Assembly: GCA_947652115.1 (NCBI GenBank)
Contig: OX393573.1
Coordinates: 2,469,269 to 2,533,268, forward strand
From: Blastomussa wellsi
Taxonomy: Eukaryota > Cnidaria > Anthozoa > Scleractinia > Plerogyridae
DNA: 64,000 nucleotides
Reading direction: 5' to 3'
Of the stretch, positions 22,355 to 34,804 are shown one piece after another. The position numbers were made by a program, and so were the translations under genes. The notes beneath the pieces were generated by a model. That model saw nothing but the letters and a program-made list of their open reading frames with translations, did no database searches and was not told the origin of the DNA. The stretch's first letter is position 1; every line of letters begins with the position of its first letter.

Positions 22355-22603
22355 TTAATAAAAGACTTGAGCAGCTTCATAATATTGAAAGCCTTTCTTT
22401 TGTACTACACTCTGTGGATGGCTTTTGGCAGTTACCGTATTTAGCTCACATAATTTAGATCCAGGACCATCCGAGTTCTCCACTGTAAATGATGCGCATG
22501 CGCTGCGCTGACCACACCTGAGCCCGCACTCCATTACGCTGGCCACTTTCGTCTGAAGAAGCAAGAAGCCGTTTATGGCAATGTCTTTGCCTGACTCCAT
22601 AGT
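22355..22603 (-). CDS. Terminal exon of a PAN/apple-like extracellular protein
   Basis: The minus-strand exon starts after a good acceptor (TTTCTTCCAG at 22613-22604) and encodes about 82 residues to a stop. The pattern MECGLRCGQRSACASF, then KLCELN, then GFQYYE matches PAN/apple domains (C-x3-C, C-x-x-F, C-x-L), which mediate protein or carbohydrate contacts in secreted and surface proteins. It must be spliced in phase 0 or with a compatible split codon. The nearest upstream exon seen (23310-23759) ends in phase 1, so at least one exon between them is missing or the two belong to different genes. The protein as a whole is not identified. Confidence 0.55.
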   Translation of the reverse strand, partial: TMESGKDIAINGFLLLQTKVASVMECGLRCGQRSACASFTVENSDGPGSKLCELNTVTAKSHPQSVVQKKGFQYYEAAQVFY

Positions 22604-22949
22604 CTGGAAGAAACTTGGGTTTACTGTTGAGAATGATGGGAAAGAATATATTTATCTCATATTAATGAACAAATCTGAAACAAACTATTCTGCTTGAAAA
22701 TTGTAATATTGCCAGTACTGATCAGTATAATTTGTTCCATTTGGTAGTTGGCGCCGTGATGTCCGAAAAATACCATTTTTCTTTTTTGTAAGTCGTTGTC
22801 AGAACTTCTGATTACAATTGATCTTTTTGCCGACTTCTCCCCTTATTTTCTCTTGGAAGGTTATAAAAAAAGTGGCCAAAACGAGTAATACGAGCAGGTG
22901 GAATTGAATCCGTCCTCACTCACAAGTATAAGTGGAAGTTCAATTACCG

Positions 22950-23309
22950 AGGTAAGTACACTGACCTTTGGAGAAATTGGGCCCAACAAACATGACTAAC
23001 AAGTCTAACAGTACTGCCAGAAAGTTATAGGTAAGGACGTGGTCGATTGACTTACCTTTGGTGAAAGTGTGACTTTGGCAAACAAAATCTGACAGACAAG
23101 CCAGCAAATTGGTCAAATAACTTACTTTTGGTGACAGTGCGCCCAACAAACGTTGGCGAACAAAGTCTGGCAGACAAGCCAGCAAGGTACAAGTGAGAAC
23201 TTGGTCAAATAACTTACCTCTGGTGACAGTGCGCCCAACAGACGTTGGCGAACAAAGTCTGACAGGCAAGCAAGCGAGGTACAAGTGAGAACTTGCTAAA
23301 ATGACTTAC
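22950..23309. repeat. Tandem array of ~90-bp units containing splice-donor-like sequence
   Basis: Four to five units of roughly 90 bp (one shortened to about 70) contain GCGCCCAACAAACGTTGGCG, CAGACAAGCCAGCAA and CTTACCTCTGGTGACAG. On the minus strand each carries a GGTAAGT-type donor, at about 23213, 23121, 23051 and a decayed one near 22963; the true exon donor at 23309-23308 is the first in the series. The array thus looks like repeated duplication of the exon/intron boundary. Confidence 0.75.
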
Positions 23310-23759
23310 CTTTTGTGCATGGTTCAACAAGGTTATGCCGACAGTAAACCTCGGTGTCCCTTTTGTTGTCTTTAGACCAAATCCAAACTGCCTTCCTGTC
23401 GATGCTTGGTATTTCCCCCCAGGGTAATGTCGACGCGTTGTTAGGTCCATACGGCGTTGCCATTGGCCAATCGTCATCTTGATAAGTTCTCATATTCCAT
23501 CCTAACGTTGCTGACGTGATGCATTTCCAAGAGGGGTCAGTTACCAATCCATTTTCAAACGAGCCCAAAATCCCTCCATCCCACGGTGGAGAAGATGCTT
23601 TACAACTCAGGGCTATCACGTGACTTCCGGTCACTATATCGTATACCAGGAAACCTTTGCTCTTAACATTTGTGGCACCACCACCCAAAGGCTTGCCATC
23701 CACGTACAATTCAATGTAGCTGTCGCAGGTAATTTTAACCTTAATCGCAAAGGGCGTGC
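23310..23759 (-). CDS. Internal exon of a secreted-type protein, jelly-roll (galactose-binding-like) domain
   Basis: A 450-nt minus-strand exon between an acceptor (TTTTGCAAAG, ending 23760) and a donor (AAAAG|GTAAGT). It encodes about 149 residues in one open frame, with a YVDGKPLGGG strand, WKC, a GW...DDDWPMATPYG segment and a VWIWSKD...EVYC end. Aromatic GW...D-x-x-WP-x-A segments are seen in galactose-binding-like beta-sandwich domains of extracellular and glycan-binding proteins. Five cysteines and an NAS sequon suit a secreted protein. It begins in phase 1 and ends in phase 1. I do not recognise the full protein. Other exons were not found with confidence. Confidence 0.55.
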
Positions 23760-24059
23760 CTTTGCAAAACGAAAAACAAAAAAAGGTGACTGAAATACTT
23801 AAGGTGTAAGATACTCATTCCATTTCTAATTCAGTCTGGTGAACAAAATGCCAACCTTCGTTGAAGCGTTCGAGTTTCCGACTCAGCTTATCCAATCAAA
23901 AACTAGGGCGAGAGCTCGCGAATACACCGAAAGTAATCACGAAAGCCAAGACGGTTGCTTAGCAACTTCAGGGGCGAAAACTGTGGGTTCAGTACCGTCT
24001 CGGAGGAGGGATTTCGTCATCAACTGGCGCTTATTCTCCCATTTAAATTAACTATTAGA

Positions 24060-27000
24060 TTATGAACTTCAGATTTTATGAGGTGAGAGGTTCATCGAGG
24101 CCAAAGACCGTTCGTGCAAAAACGCAACAGAGCAATAAAAGTAAATTGTTTTGTTACCATACTAAACTTTCTGAAATTGAGTCTTCTCCTAATTGTTAGC
24201 TTGGGCTGCCTGTGGTTCAATAGGCAACAACAGACTTTGACAATATTTTAGCAATACTAGATATTATAGCTTGAGGATATCGCCAAGGGTAATCACAGTG
24301 GACGTAAGAGGTGATTTGCTAGCCTTTCAATTAGCAAAAATGTGTGCATTAATTTTTCACTGTGTTTTTGAACTTCACGAGGTTAACGTAAATCACCGGC
24401 ACCTGAGGTCTTCCGGAGACTTTCAAAGCTGTTTAGAAGATATAGCCGACTATCTTTTTAAGATATTAGAAGAATACCTAAGTAACATTATCGCAGGGAA
24501 TATATGGTTTATAATCAAATGAGTGTTTTGTGGCCTCTTCGGGCATGAAATAAGTTAATCATCAGGCGTTGCTAGACTGATACCGTTGTCATTCACAACG
24601 TTCTACTTATTTCCACGCAGCTGACTCTCACTTTGTCTGACATGGGCTTACTCGGTTCCATGAAAGTACCGCGTTGTTCATTCCCTCGGCCAAGCCGTCT
24701 CCTCGCGCACGGTATTTGGGACGTTTTGGGTTTGAGTGAAGAGAACGGACATGCAACTCACATTTCAAGCTAGCTTGATTTCAATATTACATTAAGAAAT
24801 TCAAAAAGAAATAAACCTTTATTTTTCTATTTGGGTCAAAAAGCCGTGAAGCACAGACACTAATTGCATGTCCAAATTTCCTACTGCAAACATTCATATA
24901 CTTTTCTTCGACAGTGTACGCGTAGAAGGAAATACGTTTCTGACAGTGTAATGTCAAGTGTATATAATTAGCATTCATTCAAGTTTTTTTCTGCAAATGT
25001 AATTTCACCGAGGCTCCTTGATAAAATAATGACAAAAAATTGGAAAGGTATAATTCTTGTAATGAGTATTTTGTAAGCAATAAGAAGTTTAAAAAGCCTT
25101 TGTCGGCTCGAACATTTCTAGCACAGACACTTGGCAACATGTATCCTTATTATTCAGACAATTCACAAACCTTTATCGTTGCAACTTGAAGAAAAAGAGC
25201 ATTCCAAGAACAAAACGATCCCGTAAAAGAAAATTTCTGGCAGCTTGGAGATCTTTTTCATCGTCGCATTTAGTACATCGTCTCAGTTCGTGGCGCTACC
25301 AGGGCGGACACAGTCATTTGTTTATTCTAAAGATCGTATGCTGTTGGCAAATAAAACAAGATGGATCAGAAATCTCTGCATAATCACGTAAAAGAACTGA
25401 CACTGTCACTACATGAGGCTCATTGTACGCGAATTGCGAATCGGATCGTTTTGTCTCTCACACAAGTAAATTGTTAATTATTATTAATAGCTGGTATGTA
25501 GCCAATAAGCTTGCAGCGAAGAACAAACAATTAAATCGCCTTCGTCCACAGGACGAAAAAGTTCCTAAATATTTTCATTTTTCTTCGCGAAAATAAAGGA
25601 CTCCTTCCTGAAACCAAATATACAAATCTTTGATATTTATTTTTTCATGTATTTGAAAAAGCCGGAGTAGTACTTAAATTAGTTGTTTAATGAGGTGATG
25701 AAATACTTTTCAAGAAGCAAGCAATTTATTTCTTTTTCCCGCTGTTTACACAAACTGAAATAATTGAAGAAACATGTCTTTCTCTAACTCACAAATTATT
25801 GAGAACCGTCTTTAAATCATCCTCATTTTAATACGAAAATGGACTTTATAATTACGAAATGCTACCTCAGTTTTGTTCATTTCCTTTATAAGAATGAATT
25901 GTCAATCCTGTATCACCTGCCAAAATATTTATGCTTTTCTACACTGACGAAACGCAAGAGTTCTGAATTTGAAGACGCTAAATGCAAATTTAAAATGTAC
26001 GCACGTTCGTGTGATTAAAATCAGGATGTAAACTCTTGCGACATTCATGATTTTCGTAACAGGTAATTCATTTTGACAATTTTTATGCCTGTTCGCGTTT
26101 ATTTCTTTGGACACATCGATAATTTTAGTGCTATGCATGGAAGTTAGAGTGATTTTTTGAGGCTGAACGAGGTTTCAAACACAGAGAAGCCGTATCCTTT
26201 CTGTTGTAATTACGGACATATAGATATGTAATAACTGCATCGAATAACCAGGTTCGATACTTGTTTAATACAAATACTCCAGAAAACCTAGATTACAAGG
26301 AATGAAAAACCGACTTTTGTAATCACAGACCTAATTGTTTGGGCGAAATTGCCTTCCGAGATATTTAGAAATGCAAAGGAAACTATAAATTCACAGGAAA
26401 TGAGAACAGAAACTTAAATAAGAAAGGACAATATATCTAACCCGACAAATTGTTCTCCGCGAAGTATGTTTTTTTTGGCTCTAGGATAGGCTTACAGGCT
26501 TGCTATGTCTATAGCTAGGCCCTTTTGAAAAGTGGCTCTGCTGCACACATGTATTCATGATCGCCCTAAATCATGACAGTTGTGGCAGGCGATGTGTCAG
26601 TTACAACGCTCGTTAATTGTTAAATGCTTTGGGGATATTCTGTTCTGGGGAGAAACACGTTTTTGAGACATAGGTTTGCGTAGTTTTTTGTAAAATATTT
26701 AATGATTACAAGATTGGAACGATTACTTTGGCATATAAAGGTTTGACAATGGTGTTTTGTTAAGATATTGCCGCCAGAAGATTTTAATCTTAAAAAGTTA
26801 GTCCTTTAATAGTTGCGATACAATCTTTGCTATAAATAATGTCAAGTCTTTTGATAGCTGTGGGTTAATGAATATTTTTCGGTCAAGATGATACTGATCC
26901 GATGGCTATTTTCTTGCTGTTAACATTTTTAACGACCTCAGTCATATTCCAACCTTGTCACATATGTCGCGAGCAATAAGCAACTGGAAACTAACGTGGC

Positions 27001-27340
27001 AGACGACTATTGCGGGAAATTTATGTTCGGAAAATTTCGCGATGATCATTCGCGGAAACAAATGTGTCATTTCTCATTAGAATTCCTGTGTTTGTTCCGA
27101 CACCAATACATCCTACATTAAAGTATTTTGTTCAGTGAGACTTATTAATATCAACTGCCGTATTTACTCGAGTAATAATAAATAACAGTAAGCGCCCACC
27201 CCGATATGCACCGCCCTCGAAAAAGCAAGAAAAGTATTGGAAAGATAAGAGTCTTAATTTTCACTGCCGGTTTAATTAAAGTTGGATATATTACCAGTTT
27301 TCTGATGATTTATTAAAGCTTTTGGGGCTTTGCTAAATAG
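24060..27340. other. Gene-free stretch, no recognised feature
   Basis: AT-rich intergenic or intronic DNA. The only frames are short and lack domain-like patterns or convincing splice contexts. No RNA gene or clear repeat boundary was seen apart from a fragment near 27159 that resembles the end of the element at 7599-8105. Confidence 0.5.
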
Positions 27341-27351
27341 GTTCTGATTAT

Positions 27352-27639
27352 TTGATCAAAACGCTTAAATTAATGCGAACTTGCCGACGCCATTATCAAA
27401 GTGATTTGGTCGGGCGTAGAGCATTTGAAAAGCAAAGACACTTAACACACAGCAACGATTTTATATCCCATTTTCTACCTTCAATTCATCACATGTCCAT
27501 CACAACGATAACCCCCCAAAGGAAAGAGATGTTTGACGGCGATGGACCCAAGGCTAAACGAGAAGCTCGTTCCCAGGGTCTTCTCCGCTTTCAAGATGGC
27601 GACTGGATTAAGAGCCGCATATGTAAGCAAAAATATTAA
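27352..27639 (+). other. Unassigned 95-codon open frame
   Basis: Encodes a basic 95-residue peptide with no recognised domain; its last 35 residues are strongly charged. The region includes a CTCGTTCCCAGGGTCT segment (27571-27586) that recurs near 55480, so at least part of the frame is repeat DNA. Probably not a gene. Confidence 0.15.
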
Positions 27640-28728
27640 AGAATGCCGTCTTCGAATAGCATCATCGGACTGAACAGTTCGAGGAATTAAACTAAAGATA
27701 AGTTAAATAGAACTCAATCTAAATCAGTGTCAAGAATTTATTCTCATGGATAACAATGTTTTTTTTTTCAGTTTAAAGTGACTATATATATTTCATTACT
27801 GTCCATTTATCTCTCCCATGCCATCATTAACAAATGATATCTTTTTCATCTTCAAAAAAGCGCCACTTTCAGATAAGCGCCACCACCAAGAAAGTGCCGC
27901 TTTCTTAACACCAAAAAATAAAATATTCCATCGAGCACACACACGGAACATGTATCTTAAGTTGACCAGTGGAAAGTTGACCGACTGGTAAAAAGCAGTG
28001 GAATTGAGTGGCCAATTCCGACATTGCACGCAATATTGTCGGAGCCGAATCTAAATTATCAATCGTGACTCTTGATTTTGACATCTTGAAACAGAATCCC
28101 CTTTTAGCTACAGTAACGTACCATTAACTTTCGTCTAAAATTCTTCAACACTTGCTCAGTGGTGTAGCTAGCACTTTCCTAATGTCCAACACACACATAA
28201 ATTTTACACTGCATTACGACGGAAGCCGTAAATTTTAGTGGGTAAATATGGGGCAGCCAGGGATCTATGGCGAATTTCCATTTTCAATACATCGCATTGT
28301 ACTTCTAGCATCATTTTCTTTTTCAGTGATCTACCGCAGCCGCTTGTTGATTGAAGTAGGCAAATTTATTATTGGTAGGGGCGCGGCGAAATCCAGTTAA
28401 TCACCATAAATAAATTACTCCCTTGTCTGTATTAAGATATAAGTAAAATATTTAAATTATCATTCTTTGGAGAAATATATCTTGTTCTCCACTGAATACA
28501 ATATTATTTAGTACATCAATATAGTCAACACGTGGCGTGGAATGAGGTTACCCTCGACACCCGAGCCAGAGGCTCATGTACAAAACGCGTGGTAAAAGTA
28601 ATTATAAATAAACAAATAATGAAAATAAAAAGTGTAAAAATTTAACACCAAATGTTATACTCAACGTACTCAGACTAAATTATGCTAAATTATGCTAAAT
28701 TATGAACCCCTCTACCTCCTGCCTGGCT

Positions 28729-28881
28729 AAAAGCGTACGGGCAATTGTTTGCCTGTGGTGGTGGGTGACCCATTTGCCCATAAAATTCTCCCAAGTTGCC
28801 TTGCCCAAATTTTTCTTGCTGCCCAAAAATTTGGGGTGGGGCTGCAGCCCCGCCCCCCCCCCGGTCCCCCCGGCCCGTACG
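28729..28881. mobile_element. GC-rich MITE, GCCCAAATTT family, copy 1
   Basis: About 150 bp. Inverted ends AAAGCGTACGGGC and GGCCCGTACG enclose ATAAAATTCTCCCAAGTTGC, GCCCAAATTTTTCTTGCTGC and GGGGCTGCAGCCCC. The reverse-oriented copy is at 37338-37502. A poly-C run sits near the right end. Confidence 0.7.
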
Positions 28882-29126
28882 TCTATGTCCCTGGCCAATA
28901 TACGAATTATTACCCTATCGCTACTAAAGACAAATGTAGAAATGTTGTATAACTCTATGAGCCAGAGGTCTCGATATATATATTTTTCATATTATTGCCA
29001 TTATTTCTTTTCATAATGTTTGCACTTATCTTCAAAACATCTGCAAGCCCCATGCGCCGGAAAATTGTATTGAACTTTGTTAGGGATGGGTTAGGCCTCT
29101 CTCCCATGAGTGTCTTAAAATATATA

Positions 29127-29240
29127 ACAATTATTCCATGAGCCCGCGTTGGATATGAAGTGATAAGATAACCAACGAGCTCGTAGCGCGAGTTGGTTAT
29201 AATCACTTCTTATCCAACAAGGGCGAATGGAATAATTGTT
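29127..29240. mobile_element. Palindromic MITE with AACAATTATTCCA ends
   Basis: 114 bp: AACAATTATTCCATGAGCCC at the left and GGGCGAATGGAATAATTGTT at the right, with inner arms GTTGGATATGAAGTGATAAG / CTTCTTATCCAAC and CAACGAGCTCG / CGAGTTG. It would fold into an almost complete hairpin. A separate hairpin, AAAACTCCGACTATTGGCTC through GAGTTTTT, is at 29339-29372. Confidence 0.8.
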
Positions 29241-29664
29241 TTAGTAAATTCTCAAACCGGGTTTTGCCGCCGATTTTTATTTCCACAATTTTACAAAGCG
29301 TAAAATAAAAACTTGGCGCACTATTTTCCATATGACGTAAAACTCCGACTATTGGCTCATAGTCGGAGTTTTTTAGCCAATCAAAAAGCTAGAAATGCAA
29401 TAGTCGGAGCTGAGAATATGCTAAAAGATATTATCACGTCGATCTTTGATCTTCATCAAGTTATCGAAAAAACTCTAATCCTGGCATAAAGTGGAATGAT
29501 TGTGATATTTTAGCCTTTTGCCAGCAGCGTGAGTCTCTTGAAGCTCAGTGTCAATAACATCTGACCACTGAATAGCGATGGTCATGGATTCGACTGCATT
29601 CTTTTGGGATGGAGAACTTGAAAAGGTGTGTTTTTAGTCTCAGTGTAGTGCTGGTAAACTGAGT

Positions 29665-31330
29665 AAGTTTTTAACTCTTTGAACGATTATAGTCTTTAAA
29701 TGGGACTAGAACTAAGTAACCAAAGAGTTAAAAACCGACTATTTAGCAATAAATTGACGTCACACCAAGAAAGGGTATTTTTTGCAGGAGTTTTCAATTG
29801 TTAGTTTAAAACTGCTCGCAGCGACTCTGTATCTGTTTTCAACACAAAAGAATGCCTCCCAGCCTCCAGTTTTATGGTATGAACGTCCGGCCCTCTCTTC
29901 ATCATTTTTCGGCGTTCAGTGCGAGAAAATATAGATGGCTTTGGACAACCAGCCACTTTTCTCAGATGCATAGTTTACACATGTTTACAGTCAAACCTGA
30001 TGGCAATTCAGAAAGCCCCAATGACAAGGTTCAAAGCTAAAAAACCTGGAATTTAAATTAGCTTCTCGTCATGCTTTGAACAACCCACCCTGAATGATGT
30101 GTTCCTTTTGTTCACCAAATTCTGATTTACTATGAGTTAAAATTAACAGTTTTTTACCTTGTTTGTGAAGATTTCTAGGCCGTCGAATTAAAAGAAACAC
30201 ACAGTCACTTTGAACGATTTCGAAATTGACCTCCGTTTTTCTCTGGTACACGACTCGTGCGCGGGTAATTTCAAGTAGGACGTCGTGAGGAGTATTTAAC
30301 TGCAGCAGGCGAAACTTGAAAAGTAGTTACCGCTAATTTTGACATTTATTTCGGTATTTTGGGAGTAGTTAATTAATGTTTGGTCTCTTAATCAATTAAA
30401 GCGAAGGCAAGATATTAGTTTTTTGACAACAGTGTGTTTTGTTGCGTCAAATTCTTTAGGGTTTAATTAAACAAGTCTTTAATTCACCTACACGCGAACC
30501 TTTGACGTTACTAATTAAGTTGACATCTGTCTAAATACATTCTTTAGTGACTCGATCAAATAACTCCAAAATGACCAGTTTAACAAAGAGATCGATTTTT
30601 AGCTACTGAAAAGGGGGCCTTTTAAGTTAAATCGCATTTGTTCTACTGACAAGGTAGCTGGTCATTTTGAAGATTAATTAAGCCTGGTTGAAAATTAAAG
30701 TCACTGTGATTACAATCTTTCTTTCTTATAAGAACCTATTTTTTAAGAACCGGATCAGGCTGAAGTTAGCCAATATTGTAAGAACGTATTAAGAACATTC
30801 CTCTGAGTTTTTATTTTGAACTTTTTCTGCGCTTGTGCCACAAAATCTGGTATATTTATGTCGCGTTGTGAATCTCTATGTTCGATGGTTTTAGCTATAT
30901 GTTCTTACATAAAAAAGAGCGTAATACAAGAGCTTTGTAGCAGTTTGAATAATTCACCTCTTGTCGCCGCTACCATCAAATCCCCAGATCATAAAAGAAA
31001 ATAAATGAGCTCTTTTTCTTTGAATGACACAGGGGAAAATGAAATGTTAATGTTAATCGCGATTACCCAACTTCGGCGTTAACATGATTGATGTTATAAC
31101 CTTAAGCAAAGTCCTAAATTCCGTCTGGGTTAAAAATACTTGGACAAGAATAAAAAGGGGAAATGACAATATTTTAAAATCGCCGAGTTGGAGAACCTTG
31201 GAGGCCTAGCTGGCGGTTCTGGGCAATTTTGATCTTCGTTAGTCAAGTTGTGTTTGATCTCTTGTAAATATAATTCTAATGTTTGCTAGTGATCAAAAAA
31301 CGAAGAAAACATGTTTACTTAAAAACTAAA
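29665..31330. other. Gene-free stretch
   Basis: An imperfect inverted repeat (AAGTTTTTAACTCTTTG against CAAAGAGTTAAAAACCGAC) lies at about 29665-29740. The rest, to 31330, is AT-rich sequence with short frames only. No gene, RNA or clear element was recognised. Confidence 0.4.
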
Positions 31331-31345
31331 CAAGTCTATTGCAGT

Positions 31346-31540
31346 TAGCCTGCAAAGCAGGCGGTTTTTGTGCGGGGAATACTTCGAAAACAGCGATCGC
31401 GAAAGACCTGATGACACTCCGCCCCTCCCCCTCCCCCTCCCCCTTTTTTTTTTGCTCTCCCCAGTGTTCGCGCGCTCAAAATTTCGTGATCGCTGTTTTC
31501 GAAGCATTCCGCCCACAAAAACCGCCTGCTCTACAGGCTA
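31346..31540. mobile_element. MITE, TAG(C/T)CTGC family, copy 2
   Basis: A 195-bp element: TAGCCTGCAAAGCAGGCGG then GTTTTTGTGCGGGGAATAC and GAAAACAGCGATCGC at the left; GCGATCGC-like GTGATCGCTGTTTTCGAAGC and ACAAAAACCGCCTGC...GGCTA at the right. The flanking ATTGCAGT (31338-31345 and 31541-31548) is an 8-bp target duplication. It contains a CCCTCCCCCTCCCCC tract and a T run. Confidence 0.85.
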
Positions 31541-31679
31541 ATTGCAGTCGACAATGACAGTGACAATCTACAGTTTAACACACTTCTTGGATATCCGAAA
31601 AGTACAAAAGCGCCGCAACCAAGCAAAGCAGATTCGAACGCGACTAATGATTTGTCAGGGTACTGAGCTCGGGTAAACA

Positions 31680-31822
31680 TAAACGTTTTGTTTTGCATGT
31701 ATTATCGCTGAGTATTTTTACGAGTTGTGTCGTATTTTGACAAGCCCATAAGGCGAGTAAAAATTCAAACAACGAGTAATATGGAGTAAAAATTCTCAGC
31801 GATACTACACAACAAAACGTCT
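31680..31822. mobile_element. Palindromic MITE with AAACGTTTTGTT ends
   Basis: The left arm AAACGTTTTGTTTTGCATGT, then TATCGCTGAGTATTTTTAC, is mirrored by GTAAAAATTCTCAGCGATAC and CACAACAAAACGTCT at the right. About 143 bp, no coding potential. Confidence 0.75.
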
Positions 31823-32279
31823 AATAAGGGATATATTATCCAACACGCCAAATTGTTATGTCCGTGTGGGCGAATTTCTCAGAATTTCTAACCAGTTCTC
31901 TGGAGTACAAATACCGCGGGGTATTTGTACTCGCTTTGGGCGTTATTTTTACGAAGCACATTTTGATAATAAAGTTTTGCTTTTTTTTTTTCAGTCGGGA
32001 TGAAAACCGCCATCTCCTGCTGTTAATAAATTGGCAGTCTTGTCCGGCAGGCCTTTGATCCTCAATATCTGCCGATCAAGCTTGCTACTGAAGCATTTAA
32101 GATGATGACATCAGCTTGTTAACATTCTTTTATTCCCTATTCTAAACAATCCAAAGGCTTCCCTTTGATACGCCGTTCATACAAAAAGGGTGAAAATTCA
32201 AAATAGCATTCACTAAAATTTTATAACAACTCCGTATGGTAAGAAATAAACAGACAAGTTGTAAAAATCCCTCGCAGCC

Positions 32280-32712
32280 TTCACCCGGGGGTACTTCCTT
32301 AAATTTCGGATGGCTTTGTGCTGCGAAGGTTCTTAAACCCTGACTTCATTTAAGGATAAAGAAAGCGGTATTTGATACCCTATTTAAGAATCGAACCCAA
32401 AAAATGAAATCCTATTCAACAAGGAAAAAACACAAACTTAGAATGGAATCAATGGGTTAACCTTATTTCGTCCGTGTAACATTACTATTTTGATGGATCT
32501 TTAATTTTTCTCTTATCCTGCCGGTTTACGGGCTGCAATTGAAGTTGATACAATTTTGGTACCAAATCTAAGATCACAACAGGAACAATGCCAAAGAGGG
32601 CAAAAAAATAATACCCTATTTAAGGACCGAGAAACTCGTGAAAACCATACCCGAGCCCGCAAAACATACCGCGATATAGCCAATATAGGGCGGTACCCCC
32701 ACCTCCCCCACC
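32280..32712. repeat. Dispersed repeat (ACCCTATTTAAGG family), copy 1
   Basis: About 430 bp sharing ordered blocks with 41285-41680: a GGTTCT(T/G)AAACCCT block, TAAGAATAAAGAAA-like sequence, AGATCACA..GGAACAATGCCAAA, ACCCTATTTAAGG.CC.GAGAA and a final GTACC(T)CC block. The outer ends are CCCGGGGGTACTTCC and GGCGGTACCCCCACC, so it may be an inverted-repeat element. The family is not recognised. Confidence 0.65.
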
Positions 32713-32939
32713 CCCTCCCTGGGAGCGCTCATTGCCCCCGCAGGGTTTTGGCCCAGACGGCCAAAACCCGAGGAGGCCACTATTGAAGTCCCCGCGTATA
32801 GAGTATCGGATTTCGGTGTGATGCAGAAAAAATCTCGATTTTTGAGGAAAAAGTTCGCAAAGGATTGCCCAAAAGCGCGCAAAGGACTAAAAAAACTACG
32901 CTGGGGGTCGAAAGGATTCATATAAAAGAGCGAAGGATG

Positions 32940-33615
32940 CTGGGAACGGAGTGTTCGCTACGAGGTTTTGCCAGTGCTGAAGGTAAGGTTGTAGCTTTAT
33001 AGATCGATTTATAGCTAAGTGGGCAATCGCATCGAAGTTTATTTGCTTTGAAATCAAACTTGTGGAAACAAGCTTCGCTTAGCGGGGTTTTTGAAGAATT
33101 GACTGGCACGAATTTTCTATATTTGTTCATCTACTATTTGACTGTAAGACACGGTCACACTCCGATTTGTCAGACACAAATCAAACAGGGCGCGAAAGAC
33201 TCGCACCACAATCTAAAAGCATATTCAGTGATTGAGAGAAGGAAAAAAACTGGTTTATATTGACTCAAAGCCTGTCTGTGATATTGGATTTTCAGATATC
33301 TAGAGATTCAGTGGTTTTGCCGCGCGGTTTATTCAGACTGTCACTTACACGGTCGCGAAATTTGTTCACCACGTTTATCATTTGTGAAGTTGATCATAAG
33401 GCTTCACATTTGATATACATTCTTCAAAGAATAAAATATTTAAAAATTATTTCTCACAACAGATACAGAGAAACACTAAAAAATTATTTTCATAGCGTTA
33501 CGGTTACAACAAATAATATAAGTAAAATCAAAAACGTTCCCATTAAAAGTAAATTTAAAAAAAAATTCACGTGTCTCACTTGACTACAGTTAATTAGGAA
33601 AATAGAACTTGAAAT

Positions 33616-33649
<34 letters not shown>

Positions 33650-34620
33650 AACACAAACATGGCTGGCCAACAATAAAGTACACAATAATCCCCGGTCAGC
33701 GAAGCCCTGGGACCGTGGTGGCCAGCGGTAAACTCTGCACTTATTATCAATTTATACTGACACGTTCATCCTAATTTCCGCAGATTCTTTTTAGATCGAT
33801 CCGATATGCTGCGTTTTCTCCAATCATGGTTGTGGCCATGTGTCTTAATGTTTGGATCGGTTTTGTCCATTCACATTTCATTTTGCTTTGCGAGACACCT
33901 TCGTGACACTCTGTTCTTCTTGCCTCCCAAAACACTTGACGTGGCAGCGAGTGCTTCGGTCACGCTGGTTTGATTTAGAATTTGCTACACCGTGTCCACG
34001 AGGCCCAACATTGGTCCCAAGAAGGGCGAAACAGCTTTCCACGGTTGCAACCCTGTTTTGTCGGTTCTAGTCATGTTTGTCTCGCAAAGAGTATATTTAA
34101 TTTCACGTAGTAACAACCTTGCTATGATTTGCTATACATCAAGATGATACTGAAACTATCGATCTCTGTCTACCGCCTCGTTAGCCATGGAACGTTCATT
34201 TCCGCAAGATTTCGCAGGATAATTGCGAACTATCAATTGATTTAATTATATTAATTATGATATTGATTTATATCGATTGATAAAACGTGACTTAAGGTTA
34301 TTACAAGAAAAGTTCAAAGAAGGCAATCCAGAATAAGCACTCTGAAATAAAAAGTGTTTATTACATTACAACACTTCTATAACGGAGTCTGTATCTTCTT
34401 TTCCTGTCTCAAAGTGATTTCAATGCATCGCATTCTGAGGAATGTGCAACATCGACATCATTATCTTCAATCTGTAGAAATACTTTTCCCATTGGCTGGC
34501 GCTTTCCTATGCGGGAAACTTTACAAACAAAACAGGTAAGAAAACGATGACACCATAAGATAACTCGTTCATTATTGATCAAAGTTAAAACAAAGGGTGA
34601 GGGTGGTTTGGATATAATCT
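32940..34620. other. Gene-free stretch
   Basis: Contains short overlapping frames, for example 33048-33263 and 33260-33583 on the plus strand, with no domain-like pattern, and no visible repeat ends. I see no gene or RNA that can be supported. Confidence 0.4.
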
Positions 34621-34623
34621 AAA

Positions 34624-34804
34624 TAGGCCATTTCCGAGTTCCCTTTTCCCTCAGTTTCAAAACGAGTCTAAGCGCGAAACTGTTCATATAGAACAAGCTA
34701 GCTTGTTTTGCGTGTGAATGAAGATGCATATATGCAGGTACAACACATTTTCGCACTTAGACTCGTTTTGACGCTGAGGCAGAAGAGAACTAGGAAATGG
34801 CCTA
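34624..34804. mobile_element. MITE with TAGGCCATTTCC ends
   Basis: About 180 bp: TAGGCCATTTCCGAGTTCCC at the left and AACTAGGAAATGGCCTA at the right, with inner CTCAGTTTCAAAACGAGTCT and AGACTCGTTTTGACGCTGAG arms. No coding potential. Confidence 0.8.

Noticed and set aside
22940..23284. A 114-codon minus-strand frame with repeated LLACLPDFV-like segments
   Set aside because: It is translation of the ~90-bp tandem array in an intron. The repeated GGTAAGT sites explain it better than a repeat protein does.
28702..29016. A 104-codon frame with proline-rich stretches
   Set aside because: It overlaps the GC-rich MITE copy at 28729-28881, whose inverted copy lies at 37338-37502.
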